Assembly (NCBI GenBank): GCA_905372275.1
Contig: CAJPON010000004.1
Coordinates: 1 to 64,000, forward strand
DNA length: 64,000 nucleotides
From: Candidatus Saccharimonadota bacterium
GTDB taxonomy: Bacteria; Patescibacteriota; Saccharimonadia; Saccharimonadales; Saccharimonadaceae
Direction of reading: 5' to 3'
The notes beneath the pieces are model-generated. The model was not told the DNA's origin. It saw only the letters and a list, made by a program, of their open reading frames with translations, and ran no database searches. The position numbers were made by a program, and so were the translations under genes. Below, one piece after another: positions 49,485 to 58,912 of this stretch. Positions within the stretch are counted from its first letter, which is position 1; every line of letters starts with the position of its first letter.

Positions 49485-51596
49485 CTACAGCTTCTCGAGG
49501 CGAGCATATTCAACGTTGAGCTTTTTGACAGCACCGTTATCGAACTTCACGCTAACTGCCAAGCCGTCAATGTCAATAATCTCGCCATCGCCAAATTGCA
49601 GCGAGCGCACTCGATCGCCAATATCATAGTTCATCACCGGCTCGTCAAAATCATTATAAGTTGGACTCGAATCAATAGCGTTAGGTTCAACCGCGAACAA
49701 TCCCATACCCATATCGTCGAGAAAACGCGACGGCTGATTGTACGATCGCAAGCCGAATTGCGCACGGCTCTGCGCGTACAACAGATATAACTCTTCACGC
49801 GCCCGCGTCATACCCACGTAGCACAAGCGCCGCTCCTCCTCGAGATTGCGCGGACCCTCTTCAAGCGCTCGCTCACTCGGAAACAAGCCATCCTCCATAC
49901 CGACCATGAAAACCACCGGAAATTCCAGTCCTTTAGCGGCATGCAAGGTCATTAATGTGACTTTTTCACCATCACTTTGCTGATCGACGCTGCTCATTAG
50001 TGCTGCCTCTTCGAGAAAGTCTGGCAACGTCGCAAACGATTTAGCGTCCGCTATGAGCACGCTCAAATTATCATCACGCTCTTCAGCCTGCGGCGTTCCA
50101 TCCATGACATAATCTCGATAAGCAATCTTTTCAAGCAGCTTTTCAATAATATCGCTTGGGCTAGTATCAGAAAGAACAAGCGCCTGCAATTCGCGTAGAA
50201 TCTCGCCCAGACGCAATAATGATTTTTTGGCGCGCGGCGTCAAAACGCTAGTTTGCTCAACGTTTACCAGCGAAGCGATAATATCCATATTGTTATCGTT
50301 TTGCCATCGTAAGAATTTCTCTAGACTAGTCGCGCCGATACCGCGCGCTGGCACATTCGCAATTCGACTAAAGCTCATCCGGTCGTTCGGTTGATATAAT
50401 AAACGCAAATAGGCGATAATATCCTTGATTTCCTTTCGATCATAAAAGCGCACGCCGCCAACCAATTGATATGGAATTCTTTGCTGCATGAAGGCACGTT
50501 CAAAAGCAAAGCTCTGCGCATTAGTGCGATACAGTACTGCAAAATCACCGTAGCGGCGAGCACCAATCGAGGCTTGAGCCGCAATACGGCTTGCCACCAC
50601 GTAAGCTTCCTCGGACTCATCGCGTACTGCCTGAACTTGCACTGGCGCACCATTGCCAGCCGCTGTCCAGAGTTTTTTGTCAGTCCGTTCGACATTCTTG
50701 GTAATAACCTTTTGCGCCGCCTCTAGGATAGCACCTGTTGAACGATAATTTTGCTCTAGCTTGATCACCTTTGCGCCCGGGAAGTCCCGTTCAAAATTAA
50801 GAATATTCTTGAAATCCGCTCCGCGCCAGCTATAAATCGACTGCCAATCGTCGCCGACCACGCAAATATTACGCGCATCGTTGACTAGATATTTAACGAT
50901 AGCATACTGCGCAGCGTTAGTATCTTGGTATTCGTCAATAAGGATATGCTTGAAATACTGACGATACTTTTGGCGAATTTCACTGGCATCGCGCAGCAAC
51001 CGCACCGTCTCGATTAACAAGTCATCGAAATCTAGCGCGCCAGCCTCGCTGCGTAGCTGCTCGTACCTATCATAAATCTTAGCGATATGCTGCTGATTCG
51101 GATATTGCGCCGCTGCTGCGTAATCATCTGGCATAAGTAAATCGTTTTTAGCGTTAGAAATTGCCGCACTAACTGAACGTGGTTTGAGTTTATCAGGAGC
51201 AATTGACAGCTGTTTCATCGCTTGCTTGATCAATCCTTGACGGTCGGCTTCATCATAAATAATAAAATTCGACGGCACGCCAATCGCCGGCCCATCGCGC
51301 CGCAAAATTCGCACGCAAATCCCGTGAAATGTACCCATCCACGGCATGAATTGCCGCGTATTAGGCTGATCGATCAAAGCCGCCAAGCGCTCGCGCATCT
51401 CGCGAGCTGCTTTATTAGTAAATGTCACCGCCAGAATTTCGTTCGGCCAGGCTCTTCCGTGTGTCAATAGATAAGCTATACGGTGGGTTAAAGTCTTGGT
51501 TTTGCCACTGCCAGCGCCCGCCAAAACCAACAACGGACCGTCTGTATAAGCGACAGCTGCTTTCTGCGCGTCATTAAGACCATCAAATATATCCAT
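49485..51596 (-). CDS. pcrA: UvrD/PcrA-type DNA helicase
   Basis: 703 residues from ATG 51596. Superfamily 1A motifs: Q motif LNDAQKAAV, Walker A GAGSGKT, Ib TFTNKAAREMRER, II DEYQDTN, III VVGDDWQSIYSWRGAD, IV LEQNYRST, V TLHAAKGLEFPVV, VI VGMTRAREELYLLY. It also has the C-terminal tudor-like domain that binds RNA polymerase in PcrA (DIGDRVRSLQFGDGEIIDID). It unwinds DNA 3' to 5' in repair, removal of recombinase and transcription conflicts. ATG 51596 is 7 nt after a TATAAT (51609-51604), so it can be made from its own leaderless message as well as from the tpiA unit; ATG 51605 overlaps the -10 box itself. Confidence 0.95.
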   Translation of the reverse strand: MDIFDGLNDAQKAAVAYTDGPLLVLAGAGSGKTKTLTHRIAYLLTHGRAWPNEILAVTFTNKAAREMRERLAALIDQPNTRQFMPWMGTFHGICVRILRRDGPAIGVPSNFIIYDEADRQGLIKQAMKQLSIAPDKLKPRSVSAAISNAKNDLLMPDDYAAAAQYPNQQHIAKIYDRYEQLRSEAGALDFDDLLIETVRLLRDASEIRQKYRQYFKHILIDEYQDTNAAQYAIVKYLVNDARNICVVGDDWQSIYSWRGADFKNILNFERDFPGAKVIKLEQNYRSTGAILEAAQKVITKNVERTDKKLWTAAGNGAPVQVQAVRDESEEAYVVASRIAAQASIGARRYGDFAVLYRTNAQSFAFERAFMQQRIPYQLVGGVRFYDRKEIKDIIAYLRLLYQPNDRMSFSRIANVPARGIGATSLEKFLRWQNDNNMDIIASLVNVEQTSVLTPRAKKSLLRLGEILRELQALVLSDTSPSDIIEKLLEKIAYRDYVMDGTPQAEERDDNLSVLIADAKSFATLPDFLEEAALMSSVDQQSDGEKVTLMTLHAAKGLEFPVVFMVGMEDGLFPSERALEEGPRNLEEERRLCYVGMTRAREELYLLYAQSRAQFGLRSYNQPSRFLDDMGMGLFAVEPNAIDSSPTYNDFDEPVMNYDIGDRVRSLQFGDGEIIDIDGLAVSVKFDNGAVKKLNVEYARLEKL

Positions 51597-51614
51597 CACA
51601 CTCATTATATCGCG

Positions 51615-53123
51615 TTAATAGCGAGTCAAGAAGAAATAGCCAGCGCCCGCCAGCGCACCCAAGGCCAAGAATACTATGATCACCAAAAACCATTTCAAGC
51701 CTGAATGGCGCGATTGCTTATGTTTTTTGTCGTCCTTGAATTCAGTGTAATATTCAGAAGTATCATAAATAGCACCCGATTCAATTTCGTCGATGGTTTG
51801 CTCGCGAGGCGGATCTGGTTCTGTAGCAGCGGACTGTACAGGCGAATCTACCGTCTGATTTGTCAGAGGTTCAGCTAGTTGCTCGGGTTGCTCGCTCGTA
51901 TTTTCTACATTAGCAACAGAGGATTCGGCAGCAGGAGGATTAGGAGTTTTTTCAACAGGCTTTGGCTTGCCGCCAATCGGCATAAACCGATGTTTTTTAG
52001 GAGCTGGCGCGTCTTGTATTCTAGCGTCATCTTCATCGTTTTCGGCTGAAGCGTCCTCAATTGATTGAATGTCGTTAGCTCGCGATTCTGCTTGCGAAAA
52101 GCCAATCTCGTTGCTAGCATCTTGCGCGTCTTTCTGTAGCGACTCAACAAGCTCGGCAGACGGTGCAATATCCCTACCGTGTGTACCGCCGATAGAATAC
52201 GATCTTTTTTCGTTTTTGCTGTCGTCTGCTTCATCATAATCATTTTTGTCTTCAAAACCAGGATTAGACTGTGAAGTTTGAGGCAATGCGCTGCTACCGT
52301 GAAAAACTCGCGATTCAGACGATTGGAGTTCGCTAGAAACGTTATTTGTATTTGCTGCTACATTTTCGTTAGAACTAAACTGAGTAGAATTAGCAGCAAG
52401 ACGCTGAGCGCTCCGCTGGCCAGTTGATTCTAATTGCTGAGACGAGCCGCCAGAAATATTAGATGACACATTACTTAACGACTGTGCTGGCATTGTAGAA
52501 TAATTAACTTTGCTGGCGGGGTGTTTGTTGACACCTGGCTGCGAACTAACTATGTCCATGAAACGGCCGCGACTCTTAGTCTTCATTTTTTTTGGTAACC
52601 CTGATCGGACTGGCACAGCTCCGCCAATTGCCGCTACCTGCGGCGGTATTGCGGCTTGTGGCAATGGCTGGGGAGCTGGCGATGGTACTGAACTATTTAG
52701 AGCCGAATTTTGAACAACAGTAGAAGCCTGAGAAGCGACCGACACACCAGCCGAAGCTGAAGCATCATTCGTTGGCAAAGTCTGAACCTGAGCGGTAGAC
52801 ACCCCAACAGCTGGCTGTACTGGAGCTGCAGCCGAAACCGGTACGCTAGCTGTTGATACAGATGAGCTTGGCTGCTTAGCGACGCCAACCGTTGCGGCTG
52901 CTGGCGAGGGTGAAGCCGTCATATTCGCAACTGGACCAGGACCAGGAGCTAATTTACTAGGCTCAACTGAAACTGGCGCAGCATTAGAGGAAGGATTTGA
53001 AGGCGTAGAGACAGCCAGCGGTGTTGACGCCTCAGTATGTTGGCCGTCCTCTTTTAATAATCCGCTCTTGGACATAGCCTCGGTAATTGAACGATCTAGC
53101 TCGTCGAAGTCGAACTCTGTCAT
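51615..53123 (-). CDS. Low-complexity protein with C-terminal membrane anchor
   Basis: 502 residues. Residues 1-30 have a compact acidic helix (FDFDELDRSITEAMSKSGLL). Residues about 30-170 are Ser/Pro/Ala/Val-rich and disordered. Two basic segments of similar character occur, KKMKTKSRGRFMDIV and KKHRFMPIGGKPKPVEK. The rest is acidic Asn/Ser/Glu-rich sequence. A single membrane helix ends the protein (WFLVIIVFLALGALAGAGYF, then LTRY), so it is tail-anchored with its bulk in the cytoplasm. Not recognised. It starts just after tpiA with a GAGGGGT ribosome-binding site. Coiled-coil or division-scaffold roles are possible, but nothing decides. Confidence 0.7.
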   Translation of the reverse strand: MTEFDFDELDRSITEAMSKSGLLKEDGQHTEASTPLAVSTPSNPSSNAAPVSVEPSKLAPGPGPVANMTASPSPAAATVGVAKQPSSSVSTASVPVSAAAPVQPAVGVSTAQVQTLPTNDASASAGVSVASQASTVVQNSALNSSVPSPAPQPLPQAAIPPQVAAIGGAVPVRSGLPKKMKTKSRGRFMDIVSSQPGVNKHPASKVNYSTMPAQSLSNVSSNISGGSSQQLESTGQRSAQRLAANSTQFSSNENVAANTNNVSSELQSSESRVFHGSSALPQTSQSNPGFEDKNDYDEADDSKNEKRSYSIGGTHGRDIAPSAELVESLQKDAQDASNEIGFSQAESRANDIQSIEDASAENDEDDARIQDAPAPKKHRFMPIGGKPKPVEKTPNPPAAESSVANVENTSEQPEQLAEPLTNQTVDSPVQSAATEPDPPREQTIDEIESGAIYDTSEYYTEFKDDKKHKQSRHSGLKWFLVIIVFLALGALAGAGYFFLTRY

Positions 53124-53125
53124 GG

Positions 53126-53911
53126 CTATTTACCCCTCTTTACTGGTAAGGATGGCATATCTTCACATTTTTTGATAATGCCAGCAAAAGCATAGACATC
53201 CAAACTTGATTCACCGATAAGCAAACCATTTACACCAGCTGTTTGCAAATACGACATAGCGTTATCAAGATTAACGCTACCGCCGTAAAGCACGCGAACA
53301 TTCTCGGCAGCAACCTTACCGAAAAGATGCTCAATTTGCCGACGAATATATTTAACAGCGCGTTCAACGTCGCGCGGTGAAGCGAATTTACCAGTACCGA
53401 TTGACCACACTGGCTCATAAGCTATAACAATCTGGCCAACCTCAACGCTCGTGATATTAGCTAGTCCTCCCACCAACTGATCGCGAATTACATCAGACGT
53501 TTCCTTGTTGGCTCGTTCTTGCGCTGTTTCACCAATACACAATACAGGCGTAATATTATTACGCACTGCCGCTTGCACTTTGCTGCGAATATCTTTACTG
53601 CGCTCAGCAAAGATATGCCGGCGCTCGCTGTGGCCAATTATGCCATATTGTACGATACCGCGCAGCTGCGACGCTGATACTTCACCAGTGTAAGCACCGC
53701 TGTCACGCCAATAAAAGTTCTGCACTGCCAGGTTAAAGTGATGGTGTTGCACCTGCATATTAAGCGGCTGGAGCGCTAACATGGTCGGTGCCAACACTAC
53801 CTCAGTATTTTTGAGCTTGCCAACCAGCTTGTCGAGTTTATGAACATACAAACTCGCCTCATTGACAGTGAGGTTCATTTTCCAGTTTGCAATAATAAGT
53901 TTCTTGCCCAC
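53126..53911 (-). CDS. tpiA: Triosephosphate isomerase
   Basis: 261 residues. Active-site residues are Asn/Lys in IIANWKMN, His in IIGHSERR and Glu in VIAYEPVWSIGTG, with the phosphate-binding VLYGGSVN and GLLIGESSLD near the end (the usual GGASL is GESSL). It interconverts dihydroxyacetone phosphate and glyceraldehyde 3-phosphate, so it connects the phosphoketolase product to lower glycolysis. The start codon is GTG. The promoter is not clear: TATAAA lies only 2 nt before the start, unlike the general spacing in this window. It is the first gene of the tpiA-unknown-pcrA unit. Confidence 0.96.
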   Translation of the reverse strand: MGKKLIIANWKMNLTVNEASLYVHKLDKLVGKLKNTEVVLAPTMLALQPLNMQVQHHHFNLAVQNFYWRDSGAYTGEVSASQLRGIVQYGIIGHSERRHIFAERSKDIRSKVQAAVRNNITPVLCIGETAQERANKETSDVIRDQLVGGLANITSVEVGQIVIAYEPVWSIGTGKFASPRDVERAVKYIRRQIEHLFGKVAAENVRVLYGGSVNLDNAMSYLQTAGVNGLLIGESSLDVYAFAGIIKKCEDMPSLPVKRGK

Positions 53912-53985
53912 GTTTTATACTTGCTTATGTTTACCCTTGCGTCTAGTTTACTACAGTTATTAACGCTCGTCTAGTTTTTTGCGTG

Positions 53986-54011
53986 AAAACACCCCGCCAA
54001 AAGCGAGGTGT
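53986..54011 (-). terminator. Terminator of pyk
   Basis: Minus-strand stem ACACCTCGC / GCGGGGTGT (54011-54003 with 53997-53989) with a short loop, followed by TTTT. Confidence 0.8.
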
Positions 54012-54030
54012 CTCTTAAACTTTACTGCTT

Positions 54031-55458
54031 TTACTCAACAACACGCACACGTAATGTGTCGGTACCGCCGGCTACACCCGACTGGCGGCCGCTGACAACA
54101 ACCGCGGTCAATTTGTCGTCGCGCCCGAAAGTGCCCCAATCAAGCAATTCTTTGGCTAATTTTGTACCAACATGCTCGCCCTCTTTACGCACATATGAGC
54201 GGGTAGCGTATGATAAAGCTAGCTGTTGAGCCACACGCTTATTCGGCGTTACCGCAGCGATTGGCAGCTCTGGACGACAGGCAGCAATCCGCGCAGCCGT
54301 CGCGCCAGATTTAGTTTCGGCGATAATCACATCGGCGTCTACTTGGTTAGCTACTACTACCGCAGCATTAGCAATCGCATTACGGCGGCGGTTCTTCTCG
54401 CCATATTCAATCGGCATGTCATTCATCGGCCAGCGCGACTGTGTGTAGCGCACCGTCTTGGCCATCATTTTGACTGCCTCGACAGGATAGCTACCGTTAG
54501 CTGTCTCATCAGAGAGCATTACTACATCAGTACCAAGGATTACTGCTGTTGCTACATCGCTAACTTCGGCGCGAGTCGGCTCTGGATTATCGACCATACT
54601 GGCTAACATTTGCGTTGCCACTATTGATAGCTTACCGTATTTGCGGCACAAGCGAATTGCTTCGCGCTCAACAATCGGTACAATCTCGGGGCTAGTCTCG
54701 ACCGCTAAGTCACCGCGCGCAATCATCACGCCGTCAGCAGCCTTGACTATTTCTTTGAGCGACTCCATCTCGATAGCTGCTTTGGTCTCAACTTTCGCGA
54801 TAATCTGCGCTGTCGAACCGTGGCTTAGCATAATCTGCCGCAAGTTATTAATGTCGTCTGCGCTCTGAATAAAACTGAGGGCTACAAAATCGATATCTTT
54901 ATCGGCGCCAAACTCTACGTCAGCCAAATCTTTTGGCGTTAAAATATCGCCGCCAAAGTCGGTGTCTGGCAGGTTCAAACCTTTACGGCTCATCAAAAAT
55001 CCATCGTTCAGAATACGAATCTTGATTGCTGTATCGCTAACCCTCTCAATCATCTCGCCGCGAATCTTGCCGTCGAACAGATAGACTGGTTCACCGACCT
55101 TAACCTTGTTAGCTAGATTATATTGAATCGGCAAATTCGTACTACCATCGTGTTCTTGAATTGCATGATCGAGAACGATCTCGTCGCCAGCCTTAACGTC
55201 TAAGTGGTTATTCTTTAGAACACCGAGACGAATTTTTGGTCCTTGTAAATCTTGCAAGATTGCCACCGTTCGGCCGACTTCGGCGCTAGCATCACGAATC
55301 CATTTGATCTGGTCAAGCCGCTCTTCGTACGATCCATGGCTAAAGTTCAAACGGAAGCCATTTGCGCCAGCTTCAATTAATTGTTTGATTTTCTCTGGTG
55401 AATTTGTGGCTGGCCCCAGAGTCGCCAGTATCTTAGTCCTTTTAAATGTATTACTCAT
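54031..55458 (-). CDS. pyk: Pyruvate kinase
   Basis: 475 residues. Motifs: KILATLGPATNSPEKI at the start, RLNFSHGSYEE, LQDLQGPKIRLG, the catalytic-lysine region FIQSADDI and IAKVETKAAIE, the metal site MIARGDLAVE, and VATQMLASM. The C-terminal allosteric domain is complete (AETKSGATAARIA). It transfers phosphate from phosphoenolpyruvate to ADP as the final ATP-making step of glycolysis. TATAAT (55472-55467) is 8 nt before the ATG. It is a stand-alone unit with its own terminator and lies behind the tRNA-Glu terminator. Confidence 0.97.
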   Translation of the reverse strand: MSNTFKRTKILATLGPATNSPEKIKQLIEAGANGFRLNFSHGSYEERLDQIKWIRDASAEVGRTVAILQDLQGPKIRLGVLKNNHLDVKAGDEIVLDHAIQEHDGSTNLPIQYNLANKVKVGEPVYLFDGKIRGEMIERVSDTAIKIRILNDGFLMSRKGLNLPDTDFGGDILTPKDLADVEFGADKDIDFVALSFIQSADDINNLRQIMLSHGSTAQIIAKVETKAAIEMESLKEIVKAADGVMIARGDLAVETSPEIVPIVEREAIRLCRKYGKLSIVATQMLASMVDNPEPTRAEVSDVATAVILGTDVVMLSDETANGSYPVEAVKMMAKTVRYTQSRWPMNDMPIEYGEKNRRRNAIANAAVVVANQVDADVIIAETKSGATAARIAACRPELPIAAVTPNKRVAQQLALSYATRSYVRKEGEHVGTKLAKELLDWGTFGRDDKLTAVVVSGRQSGVAGGTDTLRVRVVE

Positions 55459-55487
55459 AGATAGTTATTATACTCTAATATGTTCTA

Positions 55488-55518
55488 CAAAAATAGTACG
55501 CCCAGACTAGGACGTACT
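55488..55518 (-). terminator. Terminator downstream of tRNA-Glu
   Basis: Minus-strand stem AGTACGTCC / GGGCGTACT (55518-55510 with 55503-55495, one G-U pair), then ATTTTT. Confidence 0.75.
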
Positions 55519-55542
55519 TGACAAGTGCAAATTTATATTATA

Positions 55543-55617
55543 TGGTGACCTTACCGGGAATCGAACCCGGATTGCCAGGATGAAAACCTGGTGTCCTAAC
55601 CGTTAGACGATAAGGCC
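55543..55617 (-). tRNA. tRNA-Glu (TTC)
   Basis: 75 nt with encoded CCA. Anticodon stem CCAGG/CCTGG encloses TTTTCAT (anticodon TTC); the T arm is CCGGGTTCGATTCCCGG. The acceptor stem GGCCTTA/TAAGGTC has one G-U pair at position 2-71. Confidence 0.96.
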
Positions 55618-55668
55618 GCACTTACAGATATCTTAACAGATTGGCCTTATTTGCGCAATAAACAACTG

Positions 55669-58452
55669 CTAATACCGCGGTGGCAGCTCGGTTGTGGTGT
55701 CGGTTGAAATAGAACTGTTTGCGTTAGCTTTATTATAGGCCCACAAGTACGTATCCATCCGCGCGTTGATAATCTCCGCTGGCGTAGTATAACCATTCTC
55801 ATTGCCAGCCGAACCGTCAGCCCCGTGAGTACGGCGCAGCTGCAAAACACGCGCCGACACTATTCCATTAATCTGTAATGGCTTGTCACAAACCGTCGAT
55901 TTCAATCCGCTAGTATAATCAGATCGGATCAATGCTGATCGAACACCACTCTCGTCAACTTCGCAGGTAGAGATTACACCGCCCACGCCGGCATTAGTAC
56001 CCGAAGCAATCAACCAAGCGTCAATATTAGTTACACTATCCTTAACAATAATGTTGCGCGCGTATATCACAGCCTGCGGTAGTTGGCTAGCGCTAGAGAA
56101 GCTACCAGTATCATAACGTATATCACCATCTATAACTACCGTCTTGTCGCCAGCATCAATAATAACCGACCTACCCATTCCAATAGTGCCGCCCGACAAA
56201 TTCACGATTGCTCGCGACGATGACAATTTGTACGAGCCATCTAATCCGTTAAGCGAGATATTCTCGCCCGCCAACGGACGCTGAGCGCCAAAATAACTAG
56301 ATTTGACAGTATTTTGCGCGCCGATAGTTCCCCATTGCCCATATCTAGCCTTATTATTGGCAAATGTTAGACCATTTAACTCGCTATCTGCCGCTATGCC
56401 CAACCGCGATGTCGTACCCATGCCAGAAAGAGCACCTCCTGATGCCGACACAACATTTGACCGGCTATACGAGGAAATTTCTGGCGCAAACATGCCATAT
56501 TCACCCCAGCTGCCGATCGAATGAGTATTGCCACTCATAGTCAGCGTACGCGCACCGCCAGTATAGATACCCGACTTATACTGTTGGGTGATTAAAGCAT
56601 TCACGATATTGCTCGACCCGACACGCACATCGCCACCCCAAATTTGTACCATTGGCCTCTTGGAAATACGGTAGCAACGCGGGTACGATACACGACGTTT
56701 TGAAGAATCTCCCGTTGTATCCCAGTTATATTTATTAACAGTAGCTACCCGGCAAATTACATCGCCAATCTTGTATCGCGCCGTATCAAGCGCCGATGTA
56801 TCAATAACTTCAGTCCTGTCAAAAGCACTCTGCTTGTTATTTGTTGGCGTACAATCGCTAATTTTACCAGACAACTGCGGTTGAGCGTTGAGCCAAGAAC
56901 ATGTATTCACGCCTGCGCCATAAGTCGTATCGGCATAGTGCCTGTCTCCGTCATTCTTATTGAATATGCCATTTAGTATACTGCCCAGTTGACCATCCGA
57001 CATTTCCGCAGCCGATCCAGTGAAGGCAAACGTAAAGACATCGGCATCACTACTACCGCCAGCTTCGCGGCGCCCGCCGGTATTGTATATGGTGCTATCT
57101 AACGTTGTCGCATTACCTTGTTCTAGTACGCCAATAGCCGTTGACCCGCCCGCCGAACCAACTCCTGGCACCAAATTAAAGTCAGACGCCACCCTCGCGC
57201 AAGCGGGCTCACTTGAAGCCCAGTCTCGACGCACCACCGAATCAGGCCACGTCCACCATATCTGCGTACATATATAAGACCCCGCTCGACTACCGTCGTT
57301 AGGCACGCGAATCTTCATACAATCGTCGCCGTCTCGACCACTCCAAGTATTTGTATTATTAGGACTTTGCACTAAGTTATTAAGCGCCGACCGGCATTTA
57401 TTGTTATAAATATTACTGACCGCTCCGCGTGCAATGAGAACTCTATGTCCATTATTACTACCACCGCAATGGCGCCAATCCTTACCGGCACAGCTAGCGA
57501 CATCGTGCAGATTATTAAAATACGCTGATTCTATAACCACTTGTACACTAGATGTTGTATGCTGATAATTTGAATATGGAGTATTCCGAAGAGTCGCTAT
57601 AAATTCGGCTTGTTTTCCAGGAAAAACATCAGGCTTACCTTCTAGATGGCGTTCAGCGTACGGGCGAGAAGTACCAAAAGCGTTAGAATTATTATAATTC
57701 GCATAAGTCTTGTTGTCGGAACGATTATAGATATAGCTTTCGCCTTGGACTTTCCAGCCGCTAGGTCGCGGCTTACGGCGTACCCACAGCGAGATATTAT
57801 CGGTACCGCAGTTAACATGAGAACCGCTATAAGTGTATACTTTATTACCTCTCATGACCGCCAAACAGCTTTTTGCACCAAATGTAACCAGCTCTGACGG
57901 GCCGCCAGGTTGCGCGACACCGTTAACGTCAGCTCCTAGATTTAACTGATCCCATTCGCTTTCACCGTTTATCCACTGATATTCAGGACCGCCGCCGCCA
58001 TAATAGCCCCTATTAAAGAAATAATTGCCGTTGCCGTCTATATGACCTGCTGGATTAGTTACCCAAACAGACCTGCCCTGCCCATTGAAAGTGAACAGAG
58101 AGTAAATTCTAATTGGATTACGAAATCGTTGGGTATTCCACGAGCCTCGTATAGTAAAGTATAATGTCGTTGCATTCCAGTCCATCTCGATCGGGTTGGT
58201 CGGCGAAGACCCCACCATACTGAAATAGTTCGTATTATGATAAGATGCCCACCAGACAGCGCACGGGTGATTAATATAATCGCCGCAAGGATCGCCGCCC
58301 CAAGCTTGCTTCTCCATATCGTTACGTCCAGAATTCCAACCATAAACTGCATACGACGTATCGCTTCTCAGCAAACAAACAATACCTGCTGCTGCCACAA
58401 TAACAAAACAGCTAAGCCACCACTTCAAGCCACGCAGCAGCTCCTCGTGCAT
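55669..58452 (-). CDS. Large exported protein of unknown function
   Basis: 927 residues. A membrane segment or signal anchor lies at residues 11-30 (WWLSCFVIVAAAGIVCLL). The rest is Asn/Gly/Ser/Tyr/Trp-rich, with many cysteines in the first 600 residues (CGDYINHPCAVWWAS, NCGTDN, CAGKDWRHCGG), which may form disulfides. Residues about 640-860 look like a beta-helix-type region (NVVSASGGALSGMGTTSRLG; VIIDAGDKTVVIDGDIRYD; AVIYARNIIVKDSVTNIDA). The C-terminus is a conserved-looking ARMDTYLWAYNKAN...TTELPPRY. I do not know the family; a surface fibre or adhesin is the best guess. Its ATG overlaps the stop of a small membrane protein (TAATG), so the two are co-translated. Confidence 0.7.
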   Translation of the reverse strand: MHEELLRGLKWWLSCFVIVAAAGIVCLLRSDTSYAVYGWNSGRNDMEKQAWGGDPCGDYINHPCAVWWASYHNTNYFSMVGSSPTNPIEMDWNATTLYFTIRGSWNTQRFRNPIRIYSLFTFNGQGRSVWVTNPAGHIDGNGNYFFNRGYYGGGGPEYQWINGESEWDQLNLGADVNGVAQPGGPSELVTFGAKSCLAVMRGNKVYTYSGSHVNCGTDNISLWVRRKPRPSGWKVQGESYIYNRSDNKTYANYNNSNAFGTSRPYAERHLEGKPDVFPGKQAEFIATLRNTPYSNYQHTTSSVQVVIESAYFNNLHDVASCAGKDWRHCGGSNNGHRVLIARGAVSNIYNNKCRSALNNLVQSPNNTNTWSGRDGDDCMKIRVPNDGSRAGSYICTQIWWTWPDSVVRRDWASSEPACARVASDFNLVPGVGSAGGSTAIGVLEQGNATTLDSTIYNTGGRREAGGSSDADVFTFAFTGSAAEMSDGQLGSILNGIFNKNDGDRHYADTTYGAGVNTCSWLNAQPQLSGKISDCTPTNNKQSAFDRTEVIDTSALDTARYKIGDVICRVATVNKYNWDTTGDSSKRRVSYPRCYRISKRPMVQIWGGDVRVGSSNIVNALITQQYKSGIYTGGARTLTMSGNTHSIGSWGEYGMFAPEISSYSRSNVVSASGGALSGMGTTSRLGIAADSELNGLTFANNKARYGQWGTIGAQNTVKSSYFGAQRPLAGENISLNGLDGSYKLSSSRAIVNLSGGTIGMGRSVIIDAGDKTVVIDGDIRYDTGSFSSASQLPQAVIYARNIIVKDSVTNIDAWLIASGTNAGVGGVISTCEVDESGVRSALIRSDYTSGLKSTVCDKPLQINGIVSARVLQLRRTHGADGSAGNENGYTTPAEIINARMDTYLWAYNKANANSSISTDTTTELPPRY

Positions 58453-58895
58453 TATTGCTTATTCTCCGGAACTGATTGCTTACTGCGCAGCAAATTTAAC
58501 TGCTCAACATTAACTGGCACCTTCAGCCTGCCGCTAGCGTATATTCCTTTGTCTGACAGGTTTTTTATTTTGTTATATAACTCGTCCGTCTTCTGGCTAT
58601 GACCGTTCGCATCTGCGGTCGTATGATAAAAATACAAGGCAACAACACACGTGGCGTCATCAGCGTAGTGATTCTTTTTTTCTATTTCGCCAGCAATCTT
58701 CTTCAGATTATCAGGGGAAGATATACTACCATTAAACTTATCAATGATATCATTTCCGCACACATTATAGTAAACCAGCGCGCGCTGTTCTGGCGTTTTT
58801 ACGCCGCCGTAAAGATATCCCAGTGCTGCCGCAGCGACAACAGCTGCTATAACCGCCAGGCCGCCGCCTATGATAAATCCCATCTTCCTCTTCAT
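58452..58895 (-). CDS. Small membrane-anchored protein, partner of the large exported protein
   Basis: 147 residues. A single membrane segment with a glycine-rich part (residues 6-29, FIIGGGLAVIAAVVAAAALG) follows the basic N-terminus MKRK. The outer part carries two cysteines (NVCGND and ATCVVALY) that could pair, and helices such as NLKKIAGEIEKKNHYAD. Not recognised. It could be a tetratricopeptide-like helical domain. TATACT (58908-58903) is 7 nt before the ATG. The TAATG overlap with the 927-residue protein suggests that the two are secreted or assembled together. Confidence 0.65.
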   Translation of the reverse strand: MKRKMGFIIGGGLAVIAAVVAAAALGYLYGGVKTPEQRALVYYNVCGNDIIDKFNGSISSPDNLKKIAGEIEKKNHYADDATCVVALYFYHTTADANGHSQKTDELYNKIKNLSDKGIYASGRLKVPVNVEQLNLLRSKQSVPENKQ

Positions 58896-58912
58896 AAATA
58901 AAAGTATACCAT

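Noticed and set aside
57020..57277. Antisense frame within the large exported protein
   Set aside because: Low-complexity and without a promoter or ribosome-binding site; explained by the codon pattern of the real gene.
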